DNA of 64,000 nt. Source: Rhizobium sp. L43. Its GTDB lineage: Bacteria > Pseudomonadota > Alphaproteobacteria > Rhizobiales > Rhizobiaceae. Where the stretch lies: assembly GCF_002531725.1 (NCBI RefSeq), contig NZ_NWSQ01000001.1, forward strand, positions 248,001 through 312,000. The letters run 5' to 3'. The position numbers were made by a program, and so were the translations under genes. Shown here in pieces: positions 27,970 to 36,758 of this stretch; the stretch's first letter is position 1, and each line of letters begins with the position of its first letter. Below the pieces are notes generated by a model, which did no database searches, was not told the DNA's origin, and saw only the letters and a program-made list of their open reading frames with translations.

Positions 27970-28055
27970 GACTGCGCTTCTGGGGGCAATGGAAGCGCAA
28001 GAGCGCCTGGTCCGCAGTCTGTGACAGGATGGCGGACCGGGTGCTCACTTAAAGG

Positions 28056-28094
28056 AAACGGCCGGGCCAACGCCCGGCCGTTTTCATTTTTCGT
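28056..28094 (+). terminator. intrinsic terminator after the BI-1 gene
   Basis: A 12-bp GC-rich stem (arm AACGGCCGGGC at 28057-28067 and its complement at 28072-28082, extended by one A-T pair), loop CAAC, then TTTTCATTTTTCGTTTT. It lies between convergent genes and could serve the plus-strand operon. The A-tract on its 5' side makes it partly bidirectional. Confidence 0.85.
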
Positions 28095-28101
28095 TTTCGT
28101 T

Positions 28102-29235
28102 TCAGATGATGCCCCAAGCGCGATAGCGGCCGCGGCCGGTGATTTCGCGGATACCGATCTCGTTGACGAGGTTGAGCGCGCCGCGTGGCGTGATGCGCAG
28201 ATGACGGGCAATCATCGCCGCCGAGACCATCGGCCGCGACAGGATGAAATCGGCAAGTTCCGGCAGGCTGCTATTCGAACGCCGGCCGCGAAAACGCAGC
28301 TCCATCTGCGTGCGCGCCAGCGTCAACCGGTCGAGTTCCTTGAGTCCGGCGGTAGCCCCCAGATGCATCGCCTCCAGAAAGGCTTGCAGCCGCGTCGCCC
28401 GGTCGCGCGCCCGGCGACGCTCATGGCGCACCAGTTTCAGCCCGCCGTAGAAAGAAAAGAGATGTGAGGCGACCTTGCCGCGGGCGCGCAGCTGGCTGGC
28501 GACCAGAAGCCCGCCGAGCCAGTGCTGGCGCCGCAACGGCTCGATCCTCTCCCAGGCTTCGAAAAGGATGACGGCGCCGAGAACCGGCGGCAACGTATCG
28601 GCCAACGGCAGCACACTCCGCCACTCCGCCAGCCGCTGCTCCTCGTCCCACTCGTCATCGCCGAGCAAGCCAAGAGGATCTTCGTTTTGCCTTGCCGTGG
28701 GGATTGCGACCTGCTCGCTTGCCGGCGTCTTACCCGTATGGATATCGATGAGCTTCTGCGAGCGCGCGAGGATAGCGTCGATCTCCGCCATTTCGGCGGC
28801 GAGCGGCGCGTCCTCATCCTCGCTTTCCTCGTCGACCTCGGCGGAAGTCTCGGGACGCTTCGGTTCGCGCGCATCCCCCTCCCCTTCCCCGAGCGTCGCC
28901 GTCAGCGTTGCAAGCCCCGGCGCTCCAAGCGCCCAGGACGGTTCGCCGGTCCAGATGCGCCGGCGTGCCCGCAGCACGGAATGGGCAATCGTCAGTTCGT
29001 GGCTGGGGGCGCGGCTATCCATATGCGCATCGTGCAAAACCAGATCCTCGACATGCACGAGTTCGCCGGCCACCCAGAGCGCGCCGGCGGCATCGAAGAA
29101 ATGGCTGCGTTCGGCAAAGCCCTCACCCACCGGCGAGCGCAAGACCCGCTCGTCCAGCCGCGCCACCGCATCCTCCGCCGCGGCAAGGGATGGAAGCAGG
29201 GTTTGAAGCATCGCACCGTCGATATCGTAGCGCAT
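28102..29235 (-). CDS. repABC-associated DUF1612/helix-turn-helix protein
   Basis: 377 residues. I recognise it as the DUF1612-type family often found beside rhizobial repABC (the RHE_PE00001-like group); its biochemical role is unknown. The N-terminus (LPSLAAAEDAVARLDERVLR, FFDAAGALWVAGELVHVEDL) and an acidic linker around residues 130-150 (EVDEESEDEDAPLAAEMAE) lead to a C-terminal winged-helix-like segment (ILSRPMVSAAMIARHLRITP, then NLVNEIGIREITGRGRYR). It lies 180 bp downstream of repC in the same direction. Confidence 0.72.
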   Translation of the reverse strand: MRYDIDGAMLQTLLPSLAAAEDAVARLDERVLRSPVGEGFAERSHFFDAAGALWVAGELVHVEDLVLHDAHMDSRAPSHELTIAHSVLRARRRIWTGEPSWALGAPGLATLTATLGEGEGDAREPKRPETSAEVDEESEDEDAPLAAEMAEIDAILARSQKLIDIHTGKTPASEQVAIPTARQNEDPLGLLGDDEWDEEQRLAEWRSVLPLADTLPPVLGAVILFEAWERIEPLRRQHWLGGLLVASQLRARGKVASHLFSFYGGLKLVRHERRRARDRATRLQAFLEAMHLGATAGLKELDRLTLARTQMELRFRGRRSNSSLPELADFILSRPMVSAAMIARHLRITPRGALNLVNEIGIREITGRGRYRAWGII

Positions 29236-29415
29236 TGTTAAGCTTTACGGTTTTTCACAAATGGAAGCAAAACACATGTTTCCTTCCGTCATGTATGACA
29301 TGGTTAACGGTGTATTTCAACAAAAGCTCTGGGAAGGAAGCCGCTAAGATAGTTGATCGAGCGGCCGCATAAACCTTTAACCGCCTGAGCTGGCGCGAAG
29401 CTTTTTCACGGCCGT

Positions 29416-30630
29416 TCATCCGGTTTTCCTCGCGACCGGACCATTTGCCCGCATCAGCGCCATCAGCATCGGCCCGAGCGAAAACTCGCCGCGTTCCGCC
29501 CGTCGTGTCAGGTCGCGCAGGTAGCCGCCGGCCGAATTGATATGGCCGCCCCTTTCCAGAATGCAGGCGATCACCGTGGCGGCGTTTTCCGGCCCCATGA
29601 CATCGCAGGCCAGCTGATAGGCGCTGGGGCTGACGCCCAGGGTGGACCGGACGATGACGGCCGCGGCCATCAGATCCCGCCAGCTGCCGATGCCGCCGCC
29701 CGGCCCGTAAGCGACGATCTCCGGGCAAGCCTGCAGCACCATGGCAAGCGGGAAGGATTTCGGCGGCTCTCGCCACGCTCGCGGTTCTTCCTCCGGCTTT
29801 GCGCCCTGCTTCGGTTCGAAGCTTGGTTCAAGTTCAGATTTTAGGTGTGGGTTTGAATTATGTATGTGCCGACCGTTTTGACTGTCATTGACGTCTGTTT
29901 TTTCTGTTTTCGTCTTCAATTCCAGCGTCTTGACGATCAATTCGCGGAATGCCTCGAGATCTGTCAGCAGGCTTTCCAACTCGGCGGCCGACGGGCGGCG
30001 CGGCAGGCTTGCGGAAAGCAGGTTGAAATGCGCCTGCATCTCGATCCATTCGCCGGCAATCTGCTCCTCCAGCGCAATTTCGATGAGCTTGGCTATATCA
30101 CGCCGGCAGAGCGTCAGCCGCTCCCTCAGGCGCTTCCATTCGAGCTTGGCAGCGAGCACCTGAGCCGCCTGCGCCTCGATCTCACGGGCGCGGACAAGGA
30201 GCGGCGCCAGGCTGAAGCCGAAGGCCTCTCCGAGCCCGCCCTCGCCGTTGCGGCGCGCAAAACGCTTGCCGTTCGGGCTATCCCTGCGGATGATCAGGCC
30301 GGCTTCCACCAGCATCGCCAGGTTCCGTCGCAACGTCGTTCCGGCCATGCCGTGCGTGCGCAGCGACAGTTGCTCGTTCGAGGGAAAGACGACGAAGCCG
30401 TTGGCCTCGGCAATCTCGTTCTTCGGGTAGAAGGTCAACAGCGCGTTGAGAACAGCGAGCGCACGATCGGATACGCCGACCATCTCCTTTGCTTCGCAGA
30501 GCGCACGAAAGATCTTCCATTTGTCGACCGATGCGTCCGGATCGACCTTGCTGGCGTTTTCCTGGCTTGCCAGCATGCCAAGCGTCATCGATCGCCGCCC
30601 AAAGGGCGTCGATACATATTGAGGCTCCAT
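29416..30630 (-). CDS. repC: RepC, replication initiator of the repABC replicon
   Basis: 404 residues. RepC binds the origin and starts replication. Family blocks are TPFGRRSMTLGMLASQ, VDKWKIFRALCEAKEMVGVS, LSLRTHGMAGTTLRRNLAML and the C-terminal GGHINSAGGYLRDLTRRAERG. The ATG at 30630 is chosen over a GTG nine bases upstream because AGGTGAGG lies 4 bp before it. The region near codons 235-270 is AT-rich, as expected for the origin inside repC. It is separated from repB by 154 bp that carry the antisense RNA gene. Confidence 0.95.
   Translation of the reverse strand: MEPQYVSTPFGRRSMTLGMLASQENASKVDPDASVDKWKIFRALCEAKEMVGVSDRALAVLNALLTFYPKNEIAEANGFVVFPSNEQLSLRTHGMAGTTLRRNLAMLVEAGLIIRRDSPNGKRFARRNGEGGLGEAFGFSLAPLLVRAREIEAQAAQVLAAKLEWKRLRERLTLCRRDIAKLIEIALEEQIAGEWIEMQAHFNLLSASLPRRPSAAELESLLTDLEAFRELIVKTLELKTKTEKTDVNDSQNGRHIHNSNPHLKSELEPSFEPKQGAKPEEEPRAWREPPKSFPLAMVLQACPEIVAYGPGGGIGSWRDLMAAAVIVRSTLGVSPSAYQLACDVMGPENAATVIACILERGGHINSAGGYLRDLTRRAERGEFSLGPMLMALMRANGPVARKTG
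29821..29930. other. candidate replication origin (AT-rich segment inside repC)
   Basis: GC content drops to about 39 percent over 29821-29920 by my count, against roughly 60 percent around it, with runs such as TTTGAATTATGTATG and CTGTTTTTTCTGTTTTCG. In repABC plasmids the origin has been mapped to an AT-rich stretch within repC. This is the only such stretch in the gene. The encoded protein here is a low-complexity linker, consistent with selection acting on DNA rather than protein. Assignment is inference. Confidence 0.6.
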
Positions 30631-30689
30631 GTCCCTCACCTTTTTTCAAGGCAAAAGAAACCTACCACCCAAAAGGATGCCGAAGACGC

Positions 30690-30718
30690 TTGACAGTGAT
30701 TCGAGGAAGTGCGATTCT
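30690..30718 (+). promoter_or_regulatory. promoter of the repABC antisense RNA
   Basis: A perfect -35 TTGACA (30690-30695), a 17-bp spacer and -10 GATTCT (30713-30718), pointing opposite to repABC. It places the transcription start near 30725, just ahead of the hairpin and T-run of the antisense RNA. Confidence 0.75.
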
Positions 30719-30724
30719 CAGATT

Positions 30725-30776
30725 GTCCAGATATGAGAAAGGCTTCCGCGGCGGCAACGTTCGGAGGCTTTTTTCT
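30725..30776 (+). ncRNA. repABC counter-transcribed RNA (incompatibility RNA)
   Basis: Short RNA (about 50 nt) on the strand opposite to repABC, in the repB-repC gap where all repABC replicons encode their incompatibility RNA. It ends in an 11-bp stem with two G-U pairs (30738-30748 with 30762-30772) around a 13-nt loop, then TTTTTTCTTTT. Known members pair with the repC leader and block RepC synthesis, setting copy number. Start and end are estimated from the promoter and terminator. Confidence 0.85.
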
Positions 30777-30784
30777 TTTGCGGC

Positions 30785-31780
30785 TTACTCTCCTGCTTGC
30801 AACTTGCCGGCCCGATAGGCTTCGTAAAGCTCATCGAGACGGCGTGAAATGTAAGCGCCGAAATCCGGCGCATCGCCCGTTTTCAACGCGATCGTGAAGG
30901 AATTGCCGGCGCTCTTGATTCGGCCGGCAATCTTGCCGCCGCTCTTCGGCTTCCAGTCATATTCCGTGGCCTCGGGCTTCGCCTCTTTCCTGGCGAGCTC
31001 GGCAACTAAAAGCTCGAAACGGCGGTCGCTCTCTTCCGCCATGAAACTTTCCGAGCCGACGAGCTTGGCAAGCCGCGCCGCCGTCATCCCGTTCCAGTCC
31101 TGGGCAAGCGCCATCCATTTGCGTCGCCCGATGCCGGGGGCAGCGCCGACCGACCTGACGATCTCGGCCGGGATGGCCCTAGCGACGGAGAGCAACTTCG
31201 AAAGCTCCGTCTTGTCGGTCGACAGCGCCTTCATGATGATGGGGCGCTCAAAACCCTTGAGCTCGAGATTGAGGGCAAAGACGGCGCGCTCGATATAGGA
31301 AAGGTTGCGGCGCGCCGAATTTTCGATGCCCTGAGCGATGACGACATCGGTGTCGTCAAGCTTGCGCACGATCGCCTGCACCTTGCGTCCGAGCAACTTG
31401 ACGGCTTGCAGGCGTCGATGGCCGTAGGCGATCTGGTAGCGGGTCTCATCATCGGGATGGCGACGCACGAGAACCGGCACTTCCTGGCCGTTCTCGGCAA
31501 TCGACTGCACCAGCTCGTCCTCCAGATCGAGCGGCTGGTCGGCAAGGCGGTCGCGGACGAAGGAGGAATCGATCAGATCGGGATCGAGTTCGACGATGCG
31601 TTCGCCGGAAAGCAACGCCTCTTGTATCGCCCTGCTCTCTTCCTCCATACGCCCAAGGGTCAGCGCCATCGTCCGGACCGGGCCCGCCGATCCGCGCGAC
31701 GAAGGTTCTTCGTAGTTGGCCGCGGCCAACTCCTGCGCCGTATCGTCGAAAAGACCCTTCAGGCGATCGCGTCTGCTCAT
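30785..31780 (-). CDS. repB: RepB, ParB-family partition protein
   Basis: 331 residues. Centromere-binding protein of the repABC partition system. It has the ParB N-terminal region (LVQSIAENGQEVPVLVRRHP, QIAYGHRRLQAVKLLGRKV), the HTH-containing middle (IERAVFALNLELKGFERPII, TDKTELSKLLSVARAIPAEI) and a C-terminal dimer domain ending YEAYRAGKLQAGE. Its ATG overlaps the repA stop by 4 bp (ATGA). A parS palindrome lies inside its own 5' coding region at 31714-31731. Confidence 0.95.
   Translation of the reverse strand: MSRRDRLKGLFDDTAQELAAANYEEPSSRGSAGPVRTMALTLGRMEEESRAIQEALLSGERIVELDPDLIDSSFVRDRLADQPLDLEDELVQSIAENGQEVPVLVRRHPDDETRYQIAYGHRRLQAVKLLGRKVQAIVRKLDDTDVVIAQGIENSARRNLSYIERAVFALNLELKGFERPIIMKALSTDKTELSKLLSVARAIPAEIVRSVGAAPGIGRRKWMALAQDWNGMTAARLAKLVGSESFMAEESDRRFELLVAELARKEAKPEATEYDWKPKSGGKIAGRIKSAGNSFTIALKTGDAPDFGAYISRRLDELYEAYRAGKLQAGE
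31714..31731. other. parS site inside repB
   Basis: An 18-bp perfect palindrome AGTTGGCCGCGGCCAACT. The central 16 bp fit the repABC parS consensus GTT-N4-GC-N4-AAC exactly. RepB binding here would load the partition complex. The same 16-mer occurs upstream of repA at 33091-33106. Confidence 0.9.
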
Positions 31781-32982
31781 GTCCGGCCCCAGGCTTTGTG
31801 AATGCCGGCGAGAACCTCGCTGTTGGCGGCATTGACCGATTCCAGCGCCCGATCGTAAGTCGAGCGGCGCACCTGCCCCTTCTCGATCTCGAAGAGCGTC
31901 TGCTTGGTCAGGCCGGCATCGGCGATCGCCGTCGATTTGAGAATGGTCGCCGTCAACACGTCGTCGCCGAACAGGCTGCGCAACAGCGCCACGATCTGCG
32001 ACTGCGGCGCATCGAAGGGTTCGTGGCGGGTGACGATGTATTTGATGAAGTCATGCTGCAGATCGCCGCCGGCCTTGCGCACGACGGAGAGCAGATCCGA
32101 GGTCATCAGCAGGAATTGCGACATGGAGGCGACGTCGACCATCTGCGGATGGATGGTGATGAGCAGCGATGTGGCGGCGCAGACGGCGCCGAGCGTGAGG
32201 TAGCCGAGCTGCGGCGGGCAATCGATCACCACGACGTCATAATCGGCCTCGACCTCGGCAATGGCAACACCGACGCGGCGGAAGAACAGCTCGGCCGGCT
32301 TCTGGCGATCGTTCAGCGCCCGCGGCGTCTCATGCTCGAACTCCATCAGTTCGAGATTGCCCGGCACCAGATCGAGCCCGTCGAAATAGGTCCTGCGGAC
32401 GATGTCCTTCAGCGGCTTGCGGCCCGCATCGTAGCGGATGGCGCCATAGAGCGTATCGCCATCGGAAAGATCGAATTCGGGCTGGACGCCGAGCATGGAA
32501 GACAGCGAGGCCTGCGGATCGAGATCGATGGCGAGCACCCGGTACCCCTCCAGCGCCAGATATTGCGCCAGATAAAGTGTCGTCGTGGTCTTGGCCGAGC
32601 CGCCTTTGAAATTGGTGACGGCAACCGTCTGCAGTTTCTCGCCGGGCCGCCGCCATGGAAGATAGGAAAGCGCATCCTTCGGCTTGAGCTTTGCCATATA
32701 ATGGCGCAATTCATTGATCTGGCCGAGCGTATAGGAGCGCCGGCCATTCTGGGAAAGCTCCGGCTGCGGGCCCTTGCCATCAAGCGACAGCTGACGAAGA
32801 TAGCCGTCGGAAACGCCGATCATCTGGGCGGCTTCGCCGGAGGAGAATGTGCGCAGCGTCTTCTGCGAGAGCGGCGGAAACAGTTTGTCGCGGAGCAGCT
32901 TCAGCTGCCGCGAAAGCTGGTTCGCATGCCGCTCGATCCGTACATCTGTCGTCGATACGCTAATGTTGTCCAAAACACTCAA
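31777..32982 (-). CDS. repA: RepA, ParA-family partition ATPase and repressor
   Basis: 401 residues. ATPase that moves the replicon copies and represses the repABC promoter. The N-terminal HTH-like part (FSSGEAAQMIGVSDGYLRQL) precedes the deviant Walker A of ParA (TNFKGGSAKTTTTLYLAQYL), then the A' and B boxes VLAIDLDPQASLSSMLG and YDVVVIDCPPQLGYLTLGA. There is no ATG in the right place. A TTG at 32982 or, with better spacing to AAAAGGA, a TTG at 32973 is the likely start. It is first gene of repABC and is translationally coupled to repB. Confidence 0.95.
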   Translation of the reverse strand: MSVLDNISVSTTDVRIERHANQLSRQLKLLRDKLFPPLSQKTLRTFSSGEAAQMIGVSDGYLRQLSLDGKGPQPELSQNGRRSYTLGQINELRHYMAKLKPKDALSYLPWRRPGEKLQTVAVTNFKGGSAKTTTTLYLAQYLALEGYRVLAIDLDPQASLSSMLGVQPEFDLSDGDTLYGAIRYDAGRKPLKDIVRRTYFDGLDLVPGNLELMEFEHETPRALNDRQKPAELFFRRVGVAIAEVEADYDVVVIDCPPQLGYLTLGAVCAATSLLITIHPQMVDVASMSQFLLMTSDLLSVVRKAGGDLQHDFIKYIVTRHEPFDAPQSQIVALLRSLFGDDVLTATILKSTAIADAGLTKQTLFEIEKGQVRRSTYDRALESVNAANSEVLAGIHKAWGRT

Positions 32983-32989
32983 TCCTTTT

Positions 32990-33030
32990 CGATGCGCTTT
33001 TCTGTCAACATAGCGTCAAAAAGCGTATCG
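32990..33030. promoter_or_regulatory. candidate RepA operator dyad upstream of repA
   Basis: Arms CGATGCGCTTTT (32990-33001) and AAAAGCGTATCG (33019-33030), 11 of 12 bases complementary, flank a 17-bp spacer. A further half-site CGATACGCT lies at 32953-32961 in the first codons of repA. RepA autorepression through dyads over its promoter is known for repABC systems. I could not fix the -35/-10 positions. Confidence 0.55.
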
Positions 33031-33090
33031 AAAGTGACACGATTCGGGATTTGCAGCAACAATAGGGCCTTAGCGCCATCCACAGGCTTG

Positions 33091-33106
33091 GTTGGCCGCG
33101 GCCAAC
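33091..33106. other. parS site upstream of repA
   Basis: GTTGGCCGCGGCCAAC, a 16-bp perfect palindrome identical to the core of the repB site and fitting GTT-N4-GC-N4-AAC. It lies between repA and the divergent cobF gene. No B12 riboswitch-like segment is evident in this gap. Confidence 0.9.
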
Positions 33107-33174
33107 TCTCCTTCCCGGCCTTGCGGCGAACGGGCTTTTTCGGCAAGACCGTCAAGAATCACGGGAGTATCGGC

Positions 33175-33939
33175 TTGAAGCACATCCTTATCATCGGCAT
33201 CGGCACGGGCAACCCGGAGCACCTCACCATACAGGCGATCAATGCGATGAACGCGGCCGACGCGATCTTCCTGCCGGTCAAGGGCCCCGGCAAGGAGGAG
33301 CTCGCCGAAATCCGCCGTGAGATCTGCGAACGCTACATCACGCGACCAGGCGTCAGCATTTCAGAATTTGCAGTGCCGCAACGGCAGACAACGGAAAGAA
33401 CCTATGCGCAAAGCGTCGACGCCTGGCACGGCGAAATCGCCCGCATCTATGAAGAGCTGATCTCCGCTCTGCCGGCTGACAGCAGCGCCGCCTTTCTCGT
33501 CTGGGGCGATCCCAGCCTCTACGACAGCACGATCCGTATCGTCGAACGCGTGCGGGAGGAAAGCAGCCTGGATTTCGATTACAGCGTCATTCCCGGCATC
33601 ACCAGCATCCAGGCCCTGGCGGCCAGCCACAAAATCCCGATCAATCTCGTCGGCAAGCCGATCGAGATCACCACGGGACGCAGGCTGGCGCGGGACGGGC
33701 TGTTGAGCGACAGCACCATCGTCATGCTCGATGGCGAACAGGCCTTTGCCAAGATCGACGATCCCGATGCCGAGATCTTCTGGGGCGCCTATCTCGGCAC
33801 CGAGGATGAGATCGTCAGATCGGGACGGCTTGGCGATGTCGCCGCCGACATTGTGACGCTGAGGGCCGAGGCCAGGCAGCGGCACGGCTGGATCATGGAC
33901 ATCTATCTCCTGCGCAAGGGACGGGATTTCGAGGAATAG
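33175..33939 (+). CDS. cobF: precorrin-6A synthase (deacetylating)
   Basis: 254 residues. Uses S-adenosylmethionine to methylate precorrin-5 at C1 with loss of the C-20-derived acetyl unit, giving precorrin-6A in aerobic cobalamin synthesis. It has the tetrapyrrole methyltransferase fold: HILIIGIGTGNPEHLTIQAI at the start, FLVWGDPSLYDSTIRI (substrate loop) and YSVIPGITSIQALAASH. The start is a TTG at 33175 with GGGAG 7 bp upstream; no ATG fits. First gene of the cob cluster and divergent from repA, so its promoter shares the 190-bp gap that holds a parS site. Confidence 0.93.
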   Translation: MKHILIIGIGTGNPEHLTIQAINAMNAADAIFLPVKGPGKEELAEIRREICERYITRPGVSISEFAVPQRQTTERTYAQSVDAWHGEIARIYEELISALPADSSAAFLVWGDPSLYDSTIRIVERVREESSLDFDYSVIPGITSIQALAASHKIPINLVGKPIEITTGRRLARDGLLSDSTIVMLDGEQAFAKIDDPDAEIFWGAYLGTEDEIVRSGRLGDVAADIVTLRAEARQRHGWIMDIYLLRKGRDFEE

Positions 33940-34012
33940 CCGGCCACAACCGTTTCCATCATGCTTTGCCGCATCGGCTGCGATCATGTAAGAAATGCCC
34001 AGAGGATTGAGT

Positions 34013-35395
34013 ATGGGAATTGAGGCCGCAACGGCGATCGACAGGACAGGCGAGGCAGATCGACACGGTCGCCAGGCCGCGAAGATCCGCGCCCGCGGCG
34101 CCTGCCCGGCCCTATCAGCGCCGATGCCGACCGGCGACGGCTTGCTGGTGCGGCTGCGACCGGCCGGCGGCGCGCTGACGCTGCCGCAATTCGCAAGCCT
34201 TGCTCGTTCTGCCGCGGCGCATGGAAATGGCATTCTGGAAATCACCGCGCGCGGCAATCTGCAGATCCGCGGATTGCGGGCCGAGACGGTCGAAACGCTC
34301 GCTGCCGATATCGATGCCGCCGGGATCACCGTGCCGGACGGGCCGGCGATCGAGACCTCGCCGCTGCACGGCATCGACCCGGAAGAGACAAGCGATCCCG
34401 CCGCAATGGAAACGGCGTTGCGCCGCGAGCTAACCGATCTCATCGCCTCGCCGCGGCTCGCGCCAAAACTCTCGCTCGTCGTCGACGGTGGCGGAGCCTT
34501 CGGCTTGTCGGCGCTTTCCGCCGATATCCGGATCGTCGCGCAATCCCCCGGACATTGGCTTGTCGCGATCCATGGCGATGGTGAAACCGCAACGCCGGTT
34601 GCAATCGGCCCTGCGGCGGCGGCGATATCTGCCGTCGGCGACATTCTGAGCCTGCTGGCAGCGCTCGGGCAGGGCAGGCGGGCACGGGATATCGATCCGG
34701 CGCTGCTGCGGGCGCGTTTTCCCGCTATGGGCAAAATTCGCTCCATTCCCTCACGCGCGGCAAACATGCCGCTACCCGGTCCGCATCGGCTGGCCGACGG
34801 CAAAACCGTACTCGGCGTCCGGCCGGAATTCGGACAGATGCGGACGCCCGATATGACCGCCCTGCTCGATCTCGCAAGTACCCATGGCGCGACAGCCATC
34901 CGGCTGGCGCCTGACCGCGGCTTCTTCCTCATAGGGCTTCCAGCAGATACAGTGCCGGCTATGCAGATCGCCGCAGCCGGGCACGGCTTCAGTGCGCAGG
35001 CCGGCGAAAGCAGCGCGCACATCGCCGCCTGCGCCGGTGCCGGCGCCTGCGGTTCCGCCTTCTACGAGACAAGAACTCTGGCGCGCCGCATCCTTGCCGC
35101 AGCACCCGCCCTGTTCGACGGTTCGCTGACGCTGCATCTCTCCGGCTGCGCCAAGGGCTGCGCGCATGCGCGGCCGGCGCTGACCCTGACGGGCACGGCC
35201 GAGGGTTATGACCTCATCCTCAACGGGTTGGCCGCGGATCAGCCGGACGAACGGATCGCTGGCGGTCGGATCGATTTCGCTATAGAGAGGCTCGCCCGGT
35301 CCATCGAAGACAACAGAGGCGCTGGCGAATCGGCTGCCGCCTGCCTTACACGGCTTGGCGCAACCGGCGTTTTAGAGGCGCTGCGACAGGAATAG
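34013..35395 (+). CDS. cobG: precorrin-3B synthase
   Basis: 460 residues. Oxygen-dependent monooxygenase converting precorrin-3A to precorrin-3B. It belongs to the nitrite/sulfite reductase haemoprotein family: two repeats, with the 4Fe-4S cysteines visible near residues 345-395 (CAGAGACGSAFYETRTL and HLSGCAKGCAHARPALT). The start at 34013 (MGIEAATAIDR) has GAGGA 6-7 bp before it and is preferred to an ATG 18 bp upstream. It is followed 2 bp later by cobH, so the genes are co-transcribed. Confidence 0.93.
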   Translation: MGIEAATAIDRTGEADRHGRQAAKIRARGACPALSAPMPTGDGLLVRLRPAGGALTLPQFASLARSAAAHGNGILEITARGNLQIRGLRAETVETLAADIDAAGITVPDGPAIETSPLHGIDPEETSDPAAMETALRRELTDLIASPRLAPKLSLVVDGGGAFGLSALSADIRIVAQSPGHWLVAIHGDGETATPVAIGPAAAAISAVGDILSLLAALGQGRRARDIDPALLRARFPAMGKIRSIPSRAANMPLPGPHRLADGKTVLGVRPEFGQMRTPDMTALLDLASTHGATAIRLAPDRGFFLIGLPADTVPAMQIAAAGHGFSAQAGESSAHIAACAGAGACGSAFYETRTLARRILAAAPALFDGSLTLHLSGCAKGCAHARPALTLTGTAEGYDLILNGLAADQPDERIAGGRIDFAIERLARSIEDNRGAGESAAACLTRLGATGVLEALRQE

Positions 35396-35397
35396 GA

Positions 35398-36030
35398 ATG
35401 CCAGACTACGATTATATCCGCAGCGGCGACGCGATCTACGAGCGTTCCTTTGCGATCATCCGCGCCGAGGCCGATCTTTCGCGCTTCACCGAAGAGCAAG
35501 CCGAAATCGCCGTGCGCATGATCCATGCTTGCGGGCTGGTCGAGGCGGCGGAGCATTTCGTCTTCTCCGCCGATGTCGTCGGGGCGGCGCGCGACGCGCT
35601 GAAGGGCGGGGCACCGATCTTCTGCGACGCGGAAATGGTCTCCCACGGCGTCACCCGGGCGCGGCTGCCGGCGTTGAACGAGGTGATCTGCACGCTGCGC
35701 GATCCCGCCACGCCGGAGCTGGCGCGCGAGACCGGCAATACCCGCTCGGCCGCCGCCATGCATCTCTGGCTCGACCGGCTCGGCGGCAGCATCGTCGCAA
35801 TCGGCAACGCGCCGACTGCGCTCTTCCATCTGCTCGAACTCCTGCGCGACGGCGCTCCGAAGCCCGCCGCGATCCTCGGCATGCCTGTGGGCTTTGTCGG
35901 TGCGGCCGAATCCAAGGATGCGCTGGCGGAGAATTCCTATGGCGTCCCCTTCGCCATCGTCCGCGGTCGGCTCGGCGGCAGCGCGATGACGGCGGCTGCC
36001 ATCAATGCACTGGCGAGGCCCGGCCTATGA
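35398..36030 (+). CDS. cobH: precorrin-8X methylmutase
   Basis: 210 residues, standard length. Moves the methyl group from C11 to C12 of precorrin-8X to give hydrogenobyrinate. Family blocks: YIRSGDAIYERSFAIIRAE, the catalytic His in VRMIHACGLVE, IFCDAEMVSHGVTR and PVGFVGAAESKDAL. Its stop overlaps the cobI start (ATGA), so translation is coupled. Confidence 0.95.
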   Translation: MPDYDYIRSGDAIYERSFAIIRAEADLSRFTEEQAEIAVRMIHACGLVEAAEHFVFSADVVGAARDALKGGAPIFCDAEMVSHGVTRARLPALNEVICTLRDPATPELARETGNTRSAAAMHLWLDRLGGSIVAIGNAPTALFHLLELLRDGAPKPAAILGMPVGFVGAAESKDALAENSYGVPFAIVRGRLGGSAMTAAAINALARPGL

Positions 36031-36758
36031 CGACATCAGGCCGTCTCATCGGCGTCGGCACGGGTCCCGGCGACCCGGAGCTGCTGACCCTCAAGGCCGT
36101 CCGCGCCATCGAAGGCGCCGACGTGATCGCCTATTTCGCCAAACAGGGCAGGGGGGGCAACGGCAAGGCAATCGTCGAACCGCTGCTGAAACCCGGGGTG
36201 ACGCTGCTGCCGCTCTATTATCCCGTCACCACCGAGATCGACAAGAACGACGAACGCTACCGGAGCCTGATCACCGAGTTCTACGATCGCTCCGCCGAAA
36301 CCGTCGCCGGCCATCTCGATGCCGGGCGGACCGTCGCGATGCTCAGCGAAGGCGATCCGCTGTTCTACGGCTCCTATATGCATCTGCATGTCAGGCTTTC
36401 CCAGCGCTACCCGACGGAAGTGATCCCCGGCATCAGTGCCATGTCTGGCTGCTGGTCGCTGGCCGGCATGCCGATCGTCCAGGGTGACGACGTGCTTTCC
36501 GTACTGCCCGGTACGATGGCCGAGACCGAGCTGACCCGCCGTCTTGCCGATACGCAAGCCGCCGTCATCATGAAGGTCGGCCGCAATCTGCCGAAGATCC
36601 GCCGGGCCTTGGCGGCAGCCGGCCGGCTCGCCGAAGCCGTCTATGTCGAGCGCGGCACCATGGCCAATGCGGCGATGGAAAAGCTTGCCGACAGGAGCGA
36701 TGGCGATGCGCCGTATTTTTCGCTGGTGCTGGTACCCGGCTGGGAGGCGAACCGATGA
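36027..36758 (+). CDS. cobI: precorrin-2 C20-methyltransferase
   Basis: 243 residues. SAM-dependent C20 methylation of precorrin-2 to precorrin-3A. The N-terminus GRLIGVGTGPGDPELLTLKA is the tetrapyrrole methylase P-loop, followed by VAMLSEGDPLFYGSYMHLHV and VIPGISAMSGCWSLAGMPI. It overlaps both neighbours by 4 bp (ATGA with cobH and with cobJ). A long upstream open frame in the same phase runs antiparallel to conserved cobH sequence and is not coding. Confidence 0.94.
   Translation: MTTSGRLIGVGTGPGDPELLTLKAVRAIEGADVIAYFAKQGRGGNGKAIVEPLLKPGVTLLPLYYPVTTEIDKNDERYRSLITEFYDRSAETVAGHLDAGRTVAMLSEGDPLFYGSYMHLHVRLSQRYPTEVIPGISAMSGCWSLAGMPIVQGDDVLSVLPGTMAETELTRRLADTQAAVIMKVGRNLPKIRRALAAAGRLAEAVYVERGTMANAAMEKLADRSDGDAPYFSLVLVPGWEANR

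Noticed and set aside
31798..33174. Long plus-strand open frame running antisense through repA into cobF
   Set aside because: Only the part from the TTG at 33175 resembles CobF. Upstream sequence is antisense to conserved ParA motifs and contains a parS site.
33031..33174. Possible cobalamin riboswitch upstream of cobF
   Set aside because: The gap is short, filled by a parS palindrome and repA control sequence, and I see no B12-box-like segment.
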